A stretch of DNA of 64,000 nucleotides, taken from Struthio camelus (taxonomy: Eukaryota > Chordata > Aves > Struthioniformes > Struthionidae). The DNA lies in assembly GCF_040807025.1 (NCBI RefSeq), contig NC_090943.1, positions 138,946,264-139,010,263 on the forward strand, read 5' to 3'. Shown here in pieces: positions 60,080 to 64,000 of this stretch; positions within the stretch are counted from its first letter, which is position 1, and each line of letters starts with the position of its first letter. A program made the position numbers and the translations under genes. Under the pieces are notes generated by a model, which made no database searches, was not told the origin of the DNA, and saw nothing but the letters and a program-made list of their open reading frames with translations.

Positions 60080-63000
60080 GTAAGCCAACAGCTTTCTTTT
60101 CTCTTGTCTACTCATGCTCCTTTAGTGAACTAGAGCAGACAATGAATAAACTTGAGGAAAATCCACGAGAGCACTTCTAAGAGTGATATAAAAGTTAATG
60201 GGGCACCTAAATAATTTTGAGGTGTTATCCTTAGAATCACAGTCTGTTTTTATTTTTACTCAAACTTATTTCAAATTAGTTCAATAAAAACTAGAGATTT
60301 ATAAAACCTAGAGCTACAAGGTAATGCCAACTCTTATGGTTCCCAAAGGATGACAAAAATCTTGTTGCAACTCTAGAGTGAAAGTCTCCATGATTATTTT
60401 GCAGTGTACTCTACAGTTGTATTGTACTACACAGAGGAGATACTTTCACTGAACGAAGATAGGGAAGTGGGAAAACATCCTATGAAAGTTCATCAGGTCT
60501 AAAGATCAGGGGTTAAAGTTTCCTCATAAACAATTTCCAGGGAAAACATATTGAGATGCACAGGTGGTGTTCCATTTTTGTTGTATTTTACTGGGCTATG
60601 TTCCTTTGAAGCTGGGCATCACAAAGTTATAGTTGCCTGTTCTCCTCCTCCTGACTACAAGAAACCTTGGAGCAAGGAGGAATTTCTGGAGAGGAATTTC
60701 TGGAGAGGAAAAGCTTCCCAGTCGGGACTGCTGGGCCTGAGACATAAGCAAAGGAAGGAGCTTGGCAGGTTGCAAGGAAGGGCAGAGAACCAGGAGAGAA
60801 GCCTTCTGGAAAAGAATATTTATGGGTTGGGAGGACTGTTCAGAGTTGCCTGCTACTTTAAGAGCCACAGAAAGGTTGCTGGTATAAAAATAAGCCTGAC
60901 AGAAAAGGTGCTCTTCAGGGACGCAGTGGTCTGGGGTAGAAATCCTCTTTTATTTCTCTTTTCTCTCATTCTGCGGTTTCTCTCTTTTAAGAAGTTACCT
61001 GATGTAAGTAGCTGTTCAAACAAATATGTAGAACTTAGAAGTCCATTGTATTTATTTATTTAAGTGGTCAATCTAAGAATAAAAGATCTAATTTCCTGTG
61101 ACATCAAAAATATATGGCAGTAAATCTGCAGGGAAGAGGTTATTTCCTGATTACTGACAGTTCTGTTACTATGACATAGTGTAGAGACTGCATCTTTTTT
61201 CTGGTCATTTTTTCCAGAGCAGAGGGAATGATCCCTAGCATGCCTCCCTGATATAGGAAGACTCTGGGCCTGGCCATAGAGAGTCGTTTCTTTTCCCTTA
61301 TTGAAAAACTAGTTTAATATTGCTCACACTTCTAAATTACTAAGTATCTAAAAATTCATTTTTACACTATAATGTATATCATATTTATAAAATAAAAGTG
61401 AACCCAGCATCTGCCTCTGTTCTCTAAGCAAATCTATTTGGCATTGATTTGGGGAAACATGCCTTAGTCCTGCAGAGCAGCTAACATTAGAGGTGAGATT
61501 GTCTCAGTTCCTCCGCAGCTTTCAGCCCCATGCCATTCTGCTCACATTTGCTTTGAGTGAAGCAGATGTGCACTTTAGTTGGTTTTGCTCCTAAAGAAAT
61601 GAAACATTTTGTGTCACTATCTATTGTAACTCAGGACAGACCTGTCCTTCAGAGGTACTAAGCCCTAGCATTAGAATATTGAATACTGATGTATAGCTAG
61701 ATACTGATATATAGGGGCAGAGGACCTCAATGAGTTCCCTTATTTCCCTGAGCATCCTACTTACCTGACCTTTGTCTGTCTGTCTTATACTCTTAGGATG
61801 CCTGTATCTTATGACAGCAGGAATTCTACAGGAATTCTGCTCCTTTATTGCATATTGAGCTGCTAGAGTTACATGTGGCTACTTGGAAAGCATTATCCAG
61901 CTAGCAACATGAATATTTATAGTTCAACATCTTATGAACATACCGGTTAGATTTATATAATAATCAGCCTCAAATAGTATCTTTACCTGTTGGAAAATTC
62001 AGAATTAAGGGGTCTGAAATCTTTCAGGTGCGTGATAGATGTAAGGATCTCTTATATGCAAAGCAGAGGTATTAGAAAACATTTTGAAAAAAATATCATT
62101 ATAGATAGAAACATAAAAACTAATGCCACTCCCCTGAGCGATGGGCAATTAAAAAATCAAGTCTTAAAAAAAGTAAAACATTCATAGTACAGTGTTTGCA
62201 TCTCATGCTTCACCTGGTGAAAGCACCTTACTTAAGTGGTCCATGCTCCTTAGGTTTTTCTAATATCCTTCCATTCCTTCTTTCCTGAATTTTTCATCTT
62301 TGATTTCATCTGTTTTTGTTGTGACTCCTGAAAACGATTTTTCTGTGAAGTCACCAGATCTACTTTTTAATACCATCAGCATCTTCTACCTGATGACTAC
62401 ATTCTCACAAAACATTATATGTAGTACCGGGGGTTGAACTGGGAGTTTGACAATAGTGTTATTGAGGTTTCCAATGACGCCCTCCTATTGCCTCTCTGCA
62501 GAAAGCACATGAGGTCTATTCAGCCTCTATATACTGCATATCCATTGCAGATATACCTTCTATTGCCAAGTAATGACATCCTCAGGTGCTCAGCTGTAAT
62601 CCTTAGCTGTTTACGGAATTATTCCATAAAACTGTGTTTCTCTGCAGTATACTTTTTAACATTTTAAAGTTGTGAAGTATCATCACATTAGGTGGCTGTC
62701 CAACATATGGTAACTGCAGTCGGCTCTGCATGTAATGTTCTCATTTCTAGGGAGCTAATAAAGTTAATTATTCAAAATCACCAAGCATACCATTAGTAGC
62801 ATTGTAGATGGCTTTCTGACTTCTTCAATCACTTATATCACTCAACATCCCACATACATCTTTTCTAGGACTTCTGTTCCGTGATGTTTTACATCTGCTC
62901 CTCAATTCACTCCAAGGAAAATCATAAACGCTGCATGCTAAAGCTCTCTTTGAGCAATTTAAAAGAAAATTTAATAAGAAGGAGACATACCTTTCATTGT

Positions 63001-63574
63001 AAATAAGTATAATAACCACTTTTAAGTTTTCTACACATGATTTCATATAAAAACTTATGCTTTCTAGTAATGCTGTTTTTTAACACTCTTGATGTTGTTT
63101 TCCCTTTAAAATAAAGGTTTTAGACTATAGCTAAATCAAATAGGGATGCTCAGATCTTTGGAATGAAAACATGTGAAGAACGATTATAATTCAGTGTATT
63201 GTTTGTCATTATACTAAATGTATAGAGAAAAAGCAGATAAATTTATAATATTAGTTCTTTGTGGTAGGCAACCTGTTCATTGCATTTGTACAGTACCTGT
63301 CTCTGCTCCATCATGAGGATCTGTTGATGTGGATCTGTGTGATGTGAGGATATAAAGCAAATAATAAAAGTATGTTAACAGTTCATTATAGATTGTTATT
63401 TACTGATTCTTTTGTATTTGAGCTATGAGGTATTGCTTTTGTACTATTTTACATTGTCCTAAATGAATCTTGAAGGTCTTGGGGTTGGCAAAGAGCTTAA
63501 GCTTTTGCCTTGCTGATAACTCTGTGCATAGTATTTACTCTACTCGCCTTTTTCTTTTGCTTTTTCTTGTCCAG
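60080..63574. other. AT-rich DNA, one unexplained 170-codon frame
   Basis: The frame at 60551-61063 (plus) is long for this composition but has no recognisable domain and includes a 14-base tandem duplication (aatttctggagagg, 60681-60694 and 60695-60708) that is not a multiple of three. This argues against a conserved protein. The rest holds nothing I recognise. Confidence 0.4.
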
Positions 63575-63623
63575 GAGTAACAGGAATACTTGTGGGGAAC
63601 TTCTATTTCTGGAAGCATAGAAG
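63575..63623 (+). other. Candidate 49-nt exon
   Basis: A pyrimidine-rich acceptor (ttttgctttttcttgtccag) and an excellent donor (gaag|gtaagt) enclose 49 bases. Only one frame is open, reading VTGILVGNFYFWKHR: a hydrophobic run followed by basic residues, as at the inner edge of a membrane segment. It would start in phase 1 and end in phase 2. Both splice sites are among the best in the window. I do not recognise the protein and the segment is short, so the call is tentative. Confidence 0.3.
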
Positions 63624-64000
63624 GTAAGTATCTGGAAGTTCTGAAACAGATTTTCCATTTCTTTTATTAGTCAGGAATGGGTGGTAAGCTATACTCTACT
63701 TATTTATTTATTAAGCCTTTTGACTTTTATAATTTGCATTAATTTGAAATTCTTGGAAAGGGAAAAAACACAAAACACCTGTACAAAAGCATGCCAATAG
63801 AGAGGGGAAGAAAGGTAAATTTGAGTAGTGCAGGCAGGACATTCAGACCACTTGGGTCAGAACATGGCAAATGGGAGAGACAGGGACAAAGCAAGATATT
63901 TTGCTCCCTTCAACGTTTGCATGGGAAAAAAATTAACAGCCACTTTTCCATGTTATGCTGTTGTGTGGATCCTATAGCCCAAGGACACTCTTGGTTCTCA
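63624..64000. other. AT-rich DNA to the window end
   Basis: A short (TTTA)n run near 63700; no gene recognised. Confidence 0.5.

Noticed and set aside
1-64000. tRNA, rRNA, snRNA genes, CRISPR arrays, bacterial-type operons or virus-like elements
   Set aside because: No diagnostic boxes, repeats or domains were seen on either strand by eye.

Overview
The window looks like a bird autosomal gene desert or the inside of a very long intron. The base composition is AT-rich and vertebrate-like. The only abundant dispersed repeat is CR1, the dominant avian LINE, and its copies end in imperfect copies of the bird-type 3' octamer (ATTCTRTG). I cannot name the species or order. No complete host protein gene is visible.

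Layout: 718-1850 holds a 5'-truncated CR1 on the minus strand (copy 1). About 30 kb of AT-rich, mostly featureless DNA follows, with microsatellites at 7977-8092 and 12309-12362 and homopolymer tracts. 32552-35777 is a double CR1: a short 3' stub (copy 2a) abutting a roughly 3.1 kb element (copy 2b). Copy 2b carries the end of ORF1, the endonuclease, the reverse transcriptase and the C-terminal domain, all broken into several frames. 36518-36630 is the most protein-like non-repeat sequence in the window, a 37-codon open segment between plausible splice sites, followed by a 27-nt phase-compatible segment at 36949-36975. Other small exon-like segments occur at 31876, 39902, 43296, 44555, 59994 and 63575. 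Their phases can be chained, but splice-site decoys are common here, so the chain is a hypothesis. 51964-52385 is a much older CR1. 54020-54272 is an unexplained GC-richer segment with a TATA-like motif and a strong splice donor.

55716-59623 holds two young CR1 copies in opposite orientation: copy 3 (plus, 5'-truncated) and copy 4 (minus, an internal fragment). They form an inverted repeat with arms of about 1.25 kb and a spacer of about 1.1 kb. Copy 3 carries the longest reading frame of the window, 448 codons with reverse transcriptase motifs A, B and C intact. All copies look non-functional.

The main unusual signals are in the CR1 copies. There are conflicting diagnostic differences, suggesting mosaic elements or gene conversion. 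Frame-breaking changes are shared between copies, suggesting spread from already broken source elements by trans-mobilisation. There is a G-quadruplex motif, and the RT-bearing copies form a long inverted pair. I see no virus-like element, CRISPR, tRNA or rRNA.
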